DNA of 64,000 nt from Stenotrophomonas rhizophila (GTDB lineage: Bacteria; Pseudomonadota; Gammaproteobacteria; Xanthomonadales; Xanthomonadaceae): contig NZ_VDQT01000004.1 in the NCBI RefSeq assembly GCF_007667275.1, positions 124,001-188,000 of the forward strand. Direction: 5' to 3'. Within the stretch, counting starts at the first letter, position 1; each line of letters starts with the position of its first letter. This document shows, piece after piece, positions 41,744-50,587 of the stretch. The notes beneath the pieces were generated by a model. That model did no database searches. It saw only the letters and a program-made list of their open reading frames with translations, and was not told where the DNA came from. Position numbers and translations under genes: made by a program.

Positions 41744-42130
41744 ATGCGCGGCAAGACCATCGGGGACCAGGAACTGGCCCTGCTGCAGTACATAGCGGAA
41801 CAGGACGACGCCAGCGTCGGGGAAGTGGCGGCCGGCTTCGGCGAGGAGCGTGGCCTGGCCCGCTCCACCGTGCTGACCATGATGGAACGCCTGCGCGGCA
41901 AGTCTTACCTGCAGCGCCAGCAGGTCGAGGGCGTGTACCGCTACTCGGCCACCGGCGAACAGGACAGCGTGGTCCAGGGGGCGGTGGCCAGCTTCGTGGA
42001 GAAGACCCTGCAGGGGTCGGTGTCGCCATTCGTGGCGTTCATGTCGCACAAGGCCGACGTCAGCGACAGCGAACTGGCCGAGCTGGAAGCGCTGGTCGCG
42101 CAGCTGCAGTCGCGCAAGCGGGAGGGCTGA
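41744..42130 (+). CDS. BlaI/MecI-type transcriptional repressor
   Basis: A 128-residue protein with the family's winged helix at about 5-75 (ELALLQYIAEQDDASVGEV, then RSTVLTMMERLRGKSYL) and a helical dimer domain after it. In staphylococci this repressor is cleaved after its sensor protease detects beta-lactam. Here it lies three bases before a BlaR1-like gene whose sensor differs, so the signal is probably not penicillin. Its own promoter carries two matching operators. Confidence 0.9.
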   Translation: MRGKTIGDQELALLQYIAEQDDASVGEVAAGFGEERGLARSTVLTMMERLRGKSYLQRQQVEGVYRYSATGEQDSVVQGAVASFVEKTLQGSVSPFVAFMSHKADVSDSELAELEALVAQLQSRKREG

Positions 42131-42133
42131 GCC

Positions 42134-44074
42134 ATGGATACCACGATGATGGAACTGCTGACCCGCCTGGCCTGGACCTCCGTGCAGAGTGCGGTGCTGG
42201 TGGCACTGGTGTGGGGCGTGTGCCGGCTGCTGCCGCGCCTGCCCGCAGCCACGCGCTGCCGGCTGTGGTGGCTGGTTGCGCTGCAGGCAGTGCTGGGGCT
42301 GGTCTGGAGCAGTCCGCTGGAACTGGCGGTGCTGCCCGCGCCGGGCATCGACACCGCCACGATGGCTGCGCAGCCGATGGTGCCGGTGCAGATGGAACTG
42401 ACCGGGGCGATGGTCGACGTGGCGCCGCCAGCGGCCACGACCGCGCTGGTGCCCACGCTGTCCTGGCAAACGGCGCTGCTCGCGCTGTGGGCGGCCGGTG
42501 TGCTGGTGATGCTGCTGCACAGCCTGCGCGCGTATCGGCAGAGCCGCGCGCTGGTGCGCAGTGCCGCGGCGTGCACGGATTCCAACCTGCAGCAGGCGCT
42601 GCAGCTGGCTGCAGAAGCGCATGGACTGGCACGCCCGCCGCAGCTGAAGATTTCCGCGCAGATCACCTCGCCGCAGCTGATCGGGCCCTGGAATCCGGTG
42701 TTGCTGCTGCCGGCACGTGAGCTGCCGGCGATGGCGGCGGATGATCTGGACATGGCGCTGACACATGAACTGGTGCATCTGCAACGCCGCGACCTGTGGT
42801 GGGGGCTGCTGCCCGCGCTGGCGCAGCACCTGCTGTTCTTCCATCCCTTGATACACCTGGCGGCGCGCGAGTACGCGCTGGCGCGCGAAGAGGCCTGCGA
42901 CAGCGCCGTGGTGGCAGGGCATGGCCACTGCCGCCATGACTATGGCCGCCTGCTGGTGCAGCTGGGCGTGGCGCCGCGTCCGGCGGTAGGCGTGGCCAGT
43001 GCATCGCCGAACTTCCGCAGCCTGAAGCGTCGGCTGCTGACCCTGCAACAGACCGGCTCGCTGCCGCGCGCGGTATCGGTGGCGGTGACGGCCGTGTTCG
43101 TACTGGTCGGTGTCGCCCCGCTGCGGCTGGTCGCGGCGGTACCGCCGGTACCGCCGGCACCGCCCGCGCTGGCCGCCGCCCCGGCACTGCCGCCGGTGCC
43201 CACCGCGCCCAAGGCACCGGCGGCACCCACGCCGGCCCCGATACCGCGCCCCGCCGCCGCCCCGCGCCCGGCAGCGGCACCCGCTGCACCGGCCGTGCCT
43301 TCGGCACCTGCTGCACCCCGCGCGCCAGCAGCGCCGCATCCGGATCCAGTGGGCAGCACTCAGGTCAACCACACCGGCAGCAGCACCACGCTGGTCACCC
43401 ATGGTCGCCTCGATCTGTCGCACCAATCGTCGCAGGCCTACGTGTTGCGCATGGGCGAGGACAACTTCGTGGACGCGTCGATGGCCGACCTGAAGCAGTC
43501 GCAGCGCGATACCGGCAAGGGTGAATCGGTGCTGTGGGTGCGCCGCGGCAACGAACGTTACGTGATCCGCGATCCGGCGCTGATCCGCTCGCTCAGCCAG
43601 TCGCAGAAGGAGGTCGCGGCGCTCGGCCGCGCGCAGGGCGAACTGGGTGAACAGCAGGGCCGGCTGGGCGAGCAGCAGGGTCGCCTGGGCGAGCGCATCT
43701 CGACCATCGCGCAGCAGGTCAGCCTGGACGCGCTTGCCGCAAGCCGGGAGGTCATGGCGGCCGACGCTGCGGAAATGGCAAACCAGGCAGCGCGCTCCGG
43801 GCGCAGCACGGTGGACGCTGCGGCGGTTGCACGTCGCGCCAGCGGGCAGGCCCGCCAGCAGCCCGCGCAGGCGCGCGACGATCAGGCCCGCCAGCAGCAG
43901 ATCGAGCAGGCTGCCGCACAACAGGCCCAGCTTGCGCTCCAGCAGGAGGGCTTGGCCCGCCAGCAGGAGGCGTTGGCGGCACGCCAGAGTGTGGCGTCGG
44001 CGAAGGTGGCGCGCGATGTGCGCAGTGCCATCGACCAGGCCCTGGCCAACGGTACGGCGCAGCGGGTGCGGTAA
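42134..44074 (+). CDS. BlaR1-like M56 sensor protease with a non-penicillin C-terminal domain
   Basis: A 646-residue membrane protein. The M56 part (about 1-335) has membrane helices at 17-34, 45-62, 110-128 and 311-333 and the zinc site HELVH (211-215) with EE at 252-253. In BlaR1 a penicillin-binding sensor follows; here there is instead a Pro/Ala-rich linker (335-400), a strand-rich segment with TTLVTHGRLDLS and VLWVRRGNERYVIRDPALI, and a long Gln/Ala coiled coil with near repeats of GEQQGRL. Presumably senses an envelope signal and triggers loss of the BlaI-like repressor encoded just upstream. Confidence 0.85.
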   Translation: MDTTMMELLTRLAWTSVQSAVLVALVWGVCRLLPRLPAATRCRLWWLVALQAVLGLVWSSPLELAVLPAPGIDTATMAAQPMVPVQMELTGAMVDVAPPAATTALVPTLSWQTALLALWAAGVLVMLLHSLRAYRQSRALVRSAAACTDSNLQQALQLAAEAHGLARPPQLKISAQITSPQLIGPWNPVLLLPARELPAMAADDLDMALTHELVHLQRRDLWWGLLPALAQHLLFFHPLIHLAAREYALAREEACDSAVVAGHGHCRHDYGRLLVQLGVAPRPAVGVASASPNFRSLKRRLLTLQQTGSLPRAVSVAVTAVFVLVGVAPLRLVAAVPPVPPAPPALAAAPALPPVPTAPKAPAAPTPAPIPRPAAAPRPAAAPAAPAVPSAPAAPRAPAAPHPDPVGSTQVNHTGSSTTLVTHGRLDLSHQSSQAYVLRMGEDNFVDASMADLKQSQRDTGKGESVLWVRRGNERYVIRDPALIRSLSQSQKEVAALGRAQGELGEQQGRLGEQQGRLGERISTIAQQVSLDALAASREVMAADAAEMANQAARSGRSTVDAAAVARRASGQARQQPAQARDDQARQQQIEQAAAQQAQLALQQEGLARQQEALAARQSVASAKVARDVRSAIDQALANGTAQRVR

Positions 44075-44087
44075 GGCGTCCAGGTGT

Positions 44088-44152
44088 GGCCACGCAGGGC
44101 GTGGCCGCACCTTGGCGGGGGGGGCGCGCAGCCACGCAGGGCGTGGCTCTAC
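44088..44152. repeat. Two SMAG-type repeats
   Basis: GGCCACGC-AGG-GCGTGGCC (44088-44106, no header) and AGCCACGC-AGG-GCGTGGCT-CTAC (44130-44152), between the M56 gene and the third I78-like gene. Confidence 0.7.
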
Positions 44153-44153
44153 C

Positions 44154-44489
44154 TCAGTTGCAGCCGATGCCGGTGATGCGGTTATCCGCGTCGACCTGGA
44201 TGGTCACTCGGTCTTCGCGGAAATCCATGGTGACGGCCATGTTGGGCTTCACGATGCGGGCATGCTTGGCGCCGCTGTCCTTGACCGCCTTCTCTACCGT
44301 CGCTGCATCGGCGACTTTGCCGACCAGGCCGTTGAAAGCTTCCTGACGGCACGGGGTCACGCCTTCGGAACCGGCCGGCACCGGGTCCACCACCGCCTGC
44401 GGCGGTTCGTCGGCGGTCTTCGGTGGCGGGCTGCTGCACGCGGCCAGCGGCAGGGCACAACCGAGCAACATCAACAGGGGCAGACGCAT
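44154..44489 (-). CDS. I78-type peptidase inhibitor lipoprotein (copy 3)
   Basis: A 111-residue lipoprotein (MRLPLLMLLGCALPLAAC). After a Pro-rich linker the domain reads CRQEAFNGLVG, ARIVKPNMAVTMDF and VDADNRITGIGCN: first cysteine, central KP, and VxxDxxxxITGIxC, matching copy 1 closely. AAGGAG lies before the ATG at 44489. Predicted serine-protease inhibitor facing the periplasm. Confidence 0.85.
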   Translation of the reverse strand: MRLPLLMLLGCALPLAACSSPPPKTADEPPQAVVDPVPAGSEGVTPCRQEAFNGLVGKVADAATVEKAVKDSGAKHARIVKPNMAVTMDFREDRVTIQVDADNRITGIGCN

Positions 44490-44589
44490 GGTGCACTCCT
44501 TACGCGGGATATGGGCCAAGCTTGCACGGCCCCGCCTGCATGGGGCGTCAACGCGATGAATACGCGCGCCGCCTGCGCCCCTCAGCCAG

Positions 44590-45642
44590 TCAGCCGCTCG
44601 GCGAGAGCGCAGACAGTGCCAGCGTTTCCCGCTCGCGCTGCTCCTCGGCCACCAGCCGCAGCATCAGCAGTGACAGGGTCACCACGTCCTGGTGATTGTG
44701 CTCGGCCACCCGGCGCAGGTTCACCGCGCTGCCGCCGCGCAGGTAGTTCAACCATGCGGCCGGGGCTTCGGAGCCGGGCAGGTCGTCTTCGCGCACGATC
44801 TGCAGCAGCTGGCGTTCGATGGTTGCCAGCCGGCAGTTTTCCCAGGTGCCGCGGTACCGGCGGCGGGTGGGGAAGAGCAGATCGACGTGGTCCAGCGGGG
44901 TGATCGGACAGCGTTGCCGCGCCAACCGGTAGCGGGTTTTCAGCAGCGGCGCGTCATAGCAGCGGCCGTTATAGCTGGAAAACACCGTGCTGGGCCGCAG
45001 CCAGCTGGAAAACTCGCGCAGCATGGCCGTTTCGGCCGCCATCGTGGTCATCAACAGCTGGCGGATGCGCAGCCCTTGGCCACGCGCGGGATCGGCATGC
45101 CAGTCGGCCGCGCCGATCATGAACGCGCGGGTGCCGGTACCGCCGGCCAGGCCGGTGGTCTCGGTGTCGAAGAACATCAGGTCCTGCGGCGCCACCGCTT
45201 CGCCCTCGCGCCGGGCGAATGCCAGCGACAACGGCTGCAGCGGAATCGCCTGCGGCAGGAAGGATTCGATCAGGAACAGCCCGGGTGCGATCTCCTCGCC
45301 CGGGACGTGGCGGTCCTGCGCGCTGGCGCGCGGCCGCGCACCTGCGCCGCCACGATCGCGCAGCCCCAGCAACCGGTGCAGGCCGCCCACGTCGGGCTTG
45401 CGCAATGCGGGCGCAGGCGGCGCGGGTTCCGCCGTTGCCGGGCCGGTGGGCTTGTGGCGGATTTCCTGTTCCACCCAGGCAAACACCGAGTCCGGTGCCG
45501 CCCGGCGTGCCTGCGCGTCGTTGGCGGCCACCGGCGCGGGCGGTGCCGGTGCCGTACCAGGCGCGTCGGCCGCCGCCGGGGGCGGCGAGGCATCACCGGC
45601 CTGGCGCCGCAGCAGGCGCAGCTTGTCCAGGCTCAGGCTCAA
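44590..45642 (-). CDS. YprB/MrfB-like RNase H-fold exonuclease
   Basis: About 350 residues. The second half is a DEDD-type nuclease fold: FFDTETTGLAGGTGT as ExoI (Asp and Glu), FSSYNGRCYDAPLL as ExoII, and HNHQDVVTLSLLML as ExoIII (Asp). Cysteines are few. The N-terminal third is Pro/Ala-rich. The only start in the right place is TTG at 45642, overlapping the helicase stop (TTGA), so translation is coupled. In Bacillus, MrfB works with the helicase MrfA to repair mitomycin C damage. Here the two are adjacent in the same order. Confidence 0.85.
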   Translation of the reverse strand: MSLSLDKLRLLRRQAGDASPPPAAADAPGTAPAPPAPVAANDAQARRAAPDSVFAWVEQEIRHKPTGPATAEPAPPAPALRKPDVGGLHRLLGLRDRGGAGARPRASAQDRHVPGEEIAPGLFLIESFLPQAIPLQPLSLAFARREGEAVAPQDLMFFDTETTGLAGGTGTRAFMIGAADWHADPARGQGLRIRQLLMTTMAAETAMLREFSSWLRPSTVFSSYNGRCYDAPLLKTRYRLARQRCPITPLDHVDLLFPTRRRYRGTWENCRLATIERQLLQIVREDDLPGSEAPAAWLNYLRGGSAVNLRRVAEHNHQDVVTLSLLMLRLVAEEQRERETLALSALSPSG

Positions 45643-48116
45643 AACGGCACCACGTCGGCATCCTGCGGTGCAGCGGCGGTCGCCGGCAACGCATGCGCGT
45701 CGAACAGGGCCAGGACCTTCAATGCCAGCGCCTTGGGCGTGGTGGCATCGTCTTCCTGCCCGGCCAGCACCGGACCCACGCAGGCCGGGCAGCCGGCCTT
45801 GCAGTCGCAGCGCTGCACCAGTTCCTGCGCGCGCTGCAGCAGTTCGGCCTGGCGCAGCCACAGCGGCTCGCTCAGGCCCACGCCACCGGGGAAGTTGTCG
45901 TACAGGTACACGGTGGGCACGAACTGCTGCTGCAGCTCGATCGCGCTGGCATCGAACTCGGCGCCACGCAGCTGGCCACGCCCGCTCTGGTCGGCCACCG
46001 CGAACCATGCACCGTCGCCATTGCCCACCGCCTTCTGCAGGTCGCGCGCATCGGCCATCACCGCCACCGTGGCCACGATGTGCAGCGCGTACGCTGCACC
46101 AAGGAAACCATCCAGCGCTTCCTGTTTGCTGTCGAAGGCAGTCAGCAGCAGGCCCTGCGGCAGCTGCCACCACACCGCAGTGGTGTGCAGTTCCTGGTCG
46201 GGCAGGTTGACCGGGCCGTAGCCGATGTTTTCGTGGGTGTAATAGCGGATCTTCTTGTAGCCGGCCACGCGCCGCACCACATGCACTTCGCCATGGTGCG
46301 AATCGCCCTGGCCGGCGATGCAGCCATCGAAGCGGTCCAGCACCTTGAGCTTGGTGAAGTCGATGCTGTCGGTGTAGTAGTCCACGTGGGTGCGGGTGAC
46401 GTAGGCCTTGCGGCCTTCCCAGTCCAGCCGCTCCACCTGGTACGGGGTGGACTGCACCATGTGGATGGCGCCTTCGTACAGGGTCAGCGCGGCGGCGGAG
46501 TAATCCACCTCGGCAATGATCTGCTGCTTGCCGTCGCTGCGGTCGACCACCACGAAGTTGCCGTCGGCCACCGAACGCAGGCTGACCGCATTGGCCGGGT
46601 AGCTGTCGGCGATCCATTCCCAGCGGTCGCCTTCGCGATGCACCACTTCGGTCTCGGCCAGCGCTTCCAGGAACACCAGCGGGTCGATCGGCCCGAACGG
46701 GTCGCCGGCCAGGAAGGGCAGTTCGAAGGCGGCGCAGCGGATGTGGTCGAACAGGATCAGCGGCTGGTCCGGTGCGGTCCGCGCATGTTCGGGCGAGGCA
46801 TCGGCGAAGAAGTCCGGGTGCCGCACCACGTACTGGTCCAGCGGCTGCGAGCTGGCCACCAGCACGCCCAGTGCCGGTTGCTGGCGGCGCCCGGCGCGAC
46901 CGAAGCGCTGCCAGGTGGCGGCCACGCTGCCGGGATAGCCGTTGAGCACCACCACGTCGAGGCTGCCGATATCCACGCCCAGCTCCAGCGCCGAGGTGCT
47001 GACGATGCCGTCGATGTTGCCGGCGCGCATGGCGCGTTCGGTCTCGCGGCGCTCGGTGGGCAGGTAGCCGCCGCGGTAGGCGCGGATGCGTGGGGGCTTG
47101 CGCGGGTCGTGGTCGAAGATGTCCTTCAGGTACTTGGTGAGCACTTCGACCATCAACCGGCTCTGCGCGAAGATCAGCGTCTTCAGCCCGGACTTGATCG
47201 CGATGCGCGCGATGCGGTTGCTCTGCGAGCGCGCCGAGGCACGCAGGCCGAGGTCGGCGTTGACCACCGGCGGGTTCCACAGCAGCACGTGCTTGGGTCC
47301 GGTCGGTGCGCCGGATTCGGTGATGGCGGTGACCGGCGCTTCGATCAGCGCTTCGGCATGCGCCTGCGGGTTGCCGATGGTGGCCGAGCACAGGATGAAC
47401 TGCGGTTCCACGCCGTAGAACGCGCAGATGCGCTTGAGCCGGCGCAGCACGTTGGTGACATGGCTGCCGAATACGCCGCGGTAGGTGTGCACCTCGTCGA
47501 TCACCACATAGCGCAGGTTCTCGAAGAACTGCGCCCACTTGGTGTGGTGCGGCAGGATCGCCTGGTGCAGCATGTCCGGGTTGGAGACCACGATGTCGCC
47601 GTGCAGGCGGATCGCCTGGCGCGCGTCGCCCGGGGTGTCGCCGTCGAAGGTGAAGGCCTTCACCCCCAGGTCGCCGGCACGGTTGAGCTCGAGCAGTTCG
47701 GCCACCTGGTCCTGGGCCAGCGCCTTGGTCGGGAACAGGTACAGCGCCTTGGCCTTGCCCTGCATGGCGGCGCTGACCACCGGCAGGGTGTAGCACAGCG
47801 ACTTGCCGCTGGCGGTGGGGGTGACGATGGCCACGTGCTCGCCACGCTGGGTGGCGTCCCACGCTTCGGCCTGGTGGCTGTACAGCTGTTCGATGCCGCG
47901 CGCCTTCAGTGCGTTGGTCAGCGCGGACGGCACATCGGCGGGGATGGGCGCGTAGCGGCCTTCGCGGCCCGGAAGGGTGAAGCTGCCGGTGATGCGGTCG
48001 GCGTAGCGCTGCTGCAGCCGCGCGGTAAGCAGCGCACCGTTGCGCGAGGGCAGCCCGTCGGTGGTGGCGAGGCGGCGCTCGGCATCCTCGGTGCGCTTGG
48101 CGAGTTCGTAGGCCAT
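45639..48116 (-). CDS. YprA/MrfA-like DEAD/DEAH-box repair helicase
   Basis: About 825 residues. The helicase core has Walker A TPTASGKS, motif II DEVH (VIDEVHTYRG), SATIGNP, and motif VI QRFGRAGRR. The C-terminal DUF1998 region has the metal-binding CDCKAGCPACVG. MrfA-type helicases unwind 3'-5' and with MrfB remove mitomycin C adducts independently of UvrABC. The start at 48116 (MAYELAKRTEDAERR) gives the usual length; upstream ATGs add residues without similarity or a ribosome site. Confidence 0.92.
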   Translation of the reverse strand: MAYELAKRTEDAERRLATTDGLPSRNGALLTARLQQRYADRITGSFTLPGREGRYAPIPADVPSALTNALKARGIEQLYSHQAEAWDATQRGEHVAIVTPTASGKSLCYTLPVVSAAMQGKAKALYLFPTKALAQDQVAELLELNRAGDLGVKAFTFDGDTPGDARQAIRLHGDIVVSNPDMLHQAILPHHTKWAQFFENLRYVVIDEVHTYRGVFGSHVTNVLRRLKRICAFYGVEPQFILCSATIGNPQAHAEALIEAPVTAITESGAPTGPKHVLLWNPPVVNADLGLRASARSQSNRIARIAIKSGLKTLIFAQSRLMVEVLTKYLKDIFDHDPRKPPRIRAYRGGYLPTERRETERAMRAGNIDGIVSTSALELGVDIGSLDVVVLNGYPGSVAATWQRFGRAGRRQQPALGVLVASSQPLDQYVVRHPDFFADASPEHARTAPDQPLILFDHIRCAAFELPFLAGDPFGPIDPLVFLEALAETEVVHREGDRWEWIADSYPANAVSLRSVADGNFVVVDRSDGKQQIIAEVDYSAAALTLYEGAIHMVQSTPYQVERLDWEGRKAYVTRTHVDYYTDSIDFTKLKVLDRFDGCIAGQGDSHHGEVHVVRRVAGYKKIRYYTHENIGYGPVNLPDQELHTTAVWWQLPQGLLLTAFDSKQEALDGFLGAAYALHIVATVAVMADARDLQKAVGNGDGAWFAVADQSGRGQLRGAEFDASAIELQQQFVPTVYLYDNFPGGVGLSEPLWLRQAELLQRAQELVQRCDCKAGCPACVGPVLAGQEDDATTPKALALKVLALFDAHALPATAAAPQDADVVPF

Positions 48117-48262
48117 GGGACAACGGTCTGCAAAGGACGCCATGGAAGCACAAACGCGTCTCAGGGGTTGAGACATCGCGGCCCGGGTCGGTGAACGATT
48201 CAGTGCCTTCCCCGCACAACGAAATCTGAAGGCCGCCTCGCTATCCTCTGCGCAGGACGCTG

Positions 48263-48736
48263 ATGACAGGACGACACGTGGCATTGCACACAGGAATGGC
48301 AGTAACAACCGTGACCGCCGGGCTGCTGCTGGCGAACGTGGCACACGCCCAGCAGCAACCCACCGGACCCGCCGACAGCGCGAACACCCACGTAACCACG
48401 CTGGGCGAGGTCCGGGCGCTCAAGCCCGAGGACGAAGTGCCGGTGGACCTGTATCGCTTCAAATCCCCGGTGCAGCCCCAACCCAATGCCTTCAACCGCG
48501 CCTGGAGCGAACCCCCCTCGCTGCAGGAGGTGGGCATGCGCGGCGGCTACCTGATGATGGGGATCAACCATGCCATCGCTGGGACCGCCCAGGGCCTGCA
48601 CACCCTGACCCGGGCACCGGACCAGATCCAGTCCGCGGTCGCGCGCCCGCCGCCGGAACTGGACGCAGCGGCGCAGCGCCGTGCGTTGCAGTACTGCGAT
48701 CCGCTGCAGGGTTGCGACGCGCCACGGCCGGAGTAA
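48263..48736 (+). CDS. Secreted hypothetical protein
   Basis: A 157-residue protein with a signal peptide (cleavage near HAQQQ). The mature part is polar, Pro-rich and without known motifs; two cysteines close to the C terminus (CDPLQGC) could form a small disulfide loop. A second start at 48296 is possible and also keeps the signal. Codon bias is good. Divergent from the MrfA-like gene. Function unknown. Confidence 0.65.
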   Translation: MTGRHVALHTGMAVTTVTAGLLLANVAHAQQQPTGPADSANTHVTTLGEVRALKPEDEVPVDLYRFKSPVQPQPNAFNRAWSEPPSLQEVGMRGGYLMMGINHAIAGTAQGLHTLTRAPDQIQSAVARPPPELDAAAQRRALQYCDPLQGCDAPRPE

Positions 48737-48757
48737 GCCGCCCGACGACGGGGCGCG

Positions 48758-50587
48758 CTACGCCGCTGGCATGATCGGTCGACGCCGTTCCAGCCACCAC
48801 AGCAGGCCTGCGACAGCGATGAAGCCCAGCAACCAGGGCCAGCGTGGGCCTGGAACCCTGCCGGGCGACTCGGTGGCGGTGGTGGTCGTCGCGGCCAGGC
48901 GCTGCTCGGTGGCCAGCCGCACCTGCTGTCGGTGCAACGGCTGCGCCGATTCCCGATCGAACACGTAGAACGCCTGCACGGTGTCGCCATGCTGCAGCTG
49001 GTGCCAGCCGGGCTGCTGCGGCCAGTAACCGGCGCAATGCTGGCTGCCGCTGGCCGGGTCGACCTGCACGGTAACCCTGTGGCCCTCCGGGCTGCGGACC
49101 TGGGTGCCGCTGGGAACGTCACACAGGGTCAGGCGCTCGCCCGCCCACGGGGTGGCGGTAGCCAGGCGCACCGTGGGCGCGCCGGGCAGCGCGCGCGCGA
49201 CCGTGGCCAGCACGCCGGACCACAGTTCGGCATAACGATCATCGCGGCCGGCCAGTACCAGCCGGTAGCTGTCGGTCACCGGCAGCACGGCGACGCGGCC
49301 GCGCCCTACGCTGCGCCAGCCGCCCACGGCATTGCCCTGGGCGTCCTGCAGCAGGGCTTCGGCGCCTGCCGCGTTCACGTCGAAGCGCTCCAGCGCGGGT
49401 GGGGCGGCACTGTGCGATGCGGTATCCGCCTCCTCGATGTAGGCGGTGGGGTTGGCCGCCGGGCGGACCGGTCCGCGACGCGCCTGCAGCAGTGCGGCGT
49501 CCGGATCGGCGGGCAGCGCCAACGGCGAGGCGCGGGTGCCGCCGGTGACCGGCAGGCCCCATTCCCGCAGCGCCTGGCGCACGCCGTCGCCCAGCGCACC
49601 GCTGCTGCGCACGACCACACCCAGTCCATCGCGCAGCGCCTGCCGCACCAGCGCGCGCTGGTCAGCGCCGAGTGCGGCCAGGCTGCGTTCGTCCAGCACC
49701 AGTACGTCGGTGGCGGCCAGTCGTGCGGCGCTCAGCGCGACCGGCGCATCGCCCAGCACCACCCCGCCCCCCGCACTGGCCTGCGCCTGTACGGCCAGTC
49801 CGGTGTCGGTTGCCCACCGCCGCAGGTACTTCAGCTCCGGACCCGGCGCACTGGCGAGGATCAGCACGCGCGGCGCGGGGGCGTCCACGGTCTGCTGGGG
49901 CACCGGAATGCTGTCCACCCCATGCTGCTGCGCGTCGAGCAGGCGCAGGGTGAATTCGCTGCGTCCGGCGGCACGTGCAGTGCCGTGCAGGCGCACGCCG
50001 CCCTGCGCGTCGAGTGCCGCACGGTCGACCACCACGCCGGCCGGGTCGAGCAGTTCGGCGCGTGCGCCGGTGACACCGCCCGCGCGTGCGGCAACCTCGA
50101 ACAGCGCGCCGGGCGCGGTGGCGGAGGGCGGCTGAAGTTCCAGCCACCCCAGTGGCGCGGCGGGGGACTGCAGGCTCACCCGCGCGGGCAATGCGGTATC
50201 GCGGTCGCGCGCGGACAGCCCATCGCCGACCAGCAGCAGCGAGGTGCTGCCTGGATGCTGGCGCAGTGCGGTTGCCAGGTCGGGGGCGCGTACCGCCTCT
50301 GCGCCGGGTGCTGCTTCGGGCAACGCGATCACGGTGGCGCCGACGGGCACGGTGCCTGCGGATGCGGCGTTGCCGGTCAGTACGGTCAGCTGGCCGGCGT
50401 CCACGCTGCGGGGTGGCGGTAGCAGGGTGAAGTAGAGCAACAGGGCGGACAGGGCCTGCAACACCAGCAATGCGGTCCGCCTGGGTGAAGGCAGCCACGC
50501 AAGGCGTGGCTCTACGAGGAGGATGCGCACGCTGCCCACGACGGTGATCAGGGCCAGGGCGATCGCGATCCACGCTGCCATGCTCAT
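48758..50587 (-). CDS. Membrane protein, last gene of the MoxR/TldD locus
   Basis: A 609-residue protein. Two N-terminal helices (about 5-22 and 38-55) and one at the C terminus (about 585-600, PWLLGFIAVAGLLWW) frame a large domain, probably periplasmic. Within it PRVLILASAPGPELKYL and GLGVVVRSSGALGDGVRQAL resemble the glutamine-amidotransferase-like fold seen in membrane proteins of MoxR clusters. No catalytic Cys triad seen. ATGA overlap with the upstream gene. A SMAG repeat is read in frame at residues 25-32. Confidence 0.75.
   Translation of the reverse strand: MSMAAWIAIALALITVVGSVRILLVEPRLAWLPSPRRTALLVLQALSALLLYFTLLPPPRSVDAGQLTVLTGNAASAGTVPVGATVIALPEAAPGAEAVRAPDLATALRQHPGSTSLLLVGDGLSARDRDTALPARVSLQSPAAPLGWLELQPPSATAPGALFEVAARAGGVTGARAELLDPAGVVVDRAALDAQGGVRLHGTARAAGRSEFTLRLLDAQQHGVDSIPVPQQTVDAPAPRVLILASAPGPELKYLRRWATDTGLAVQAQASAGGGVVLGDAPVALSAARLAATDVLVLDERSLAALGADQRALVRQALRDGLGVVVRSSGALGDGVRQALREWGLPVTGGTRASPLALPADPDAALLQARRGPVRPAANPTAYIEEADTASHSAAPPALERFDVNAAGAEALLQDAQGNAVGGWRSVGRGRVAVLPVTDSYRLVLAGRDDRYAELWSGVLATVARALPGAPTVRLATATPWAGERLTLCDVPSGTQVRSPEGHRVTVQVDPASGSQHCAGYWPQQPGWHQLQHGDTVQAFYVFDRESAQPLHRQQVRLATEQRLAATTTTATESPGRVPGPRWPWLLGFIAVAGLLWWLERRRPIMPAA
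50493..50515 (-). repeat. SMAG-type repeat inside a coding sequence
   Basis: Minus strand: GTAG-AGCCACGC-CTT-GCGTGGCT. It is read as codons 25-32 (VEPRLAWL) of the 609-residue membrane protein, in the loop between its first two helices. Confidence 0.7.

Noticed and set aside
41744..44074. A beta-lactam resistance sensor (true BlaR1/MecR1)
   Set aside because: The penicillin-binding motifs (SxxK, SxN, KTG) are not seen in the C-terminal part, and no beta-lactamase gene is adjacent.
45643..48219. Extension of the YprB-like frame upstream across the helicase gene
   Set aside because: The frame is open for 1209 codons, but only the last ~350 have nuclease motifs; the rest is a shifted reading of the MrfA-like helicase and is Arg/Pro/Gly-rich.
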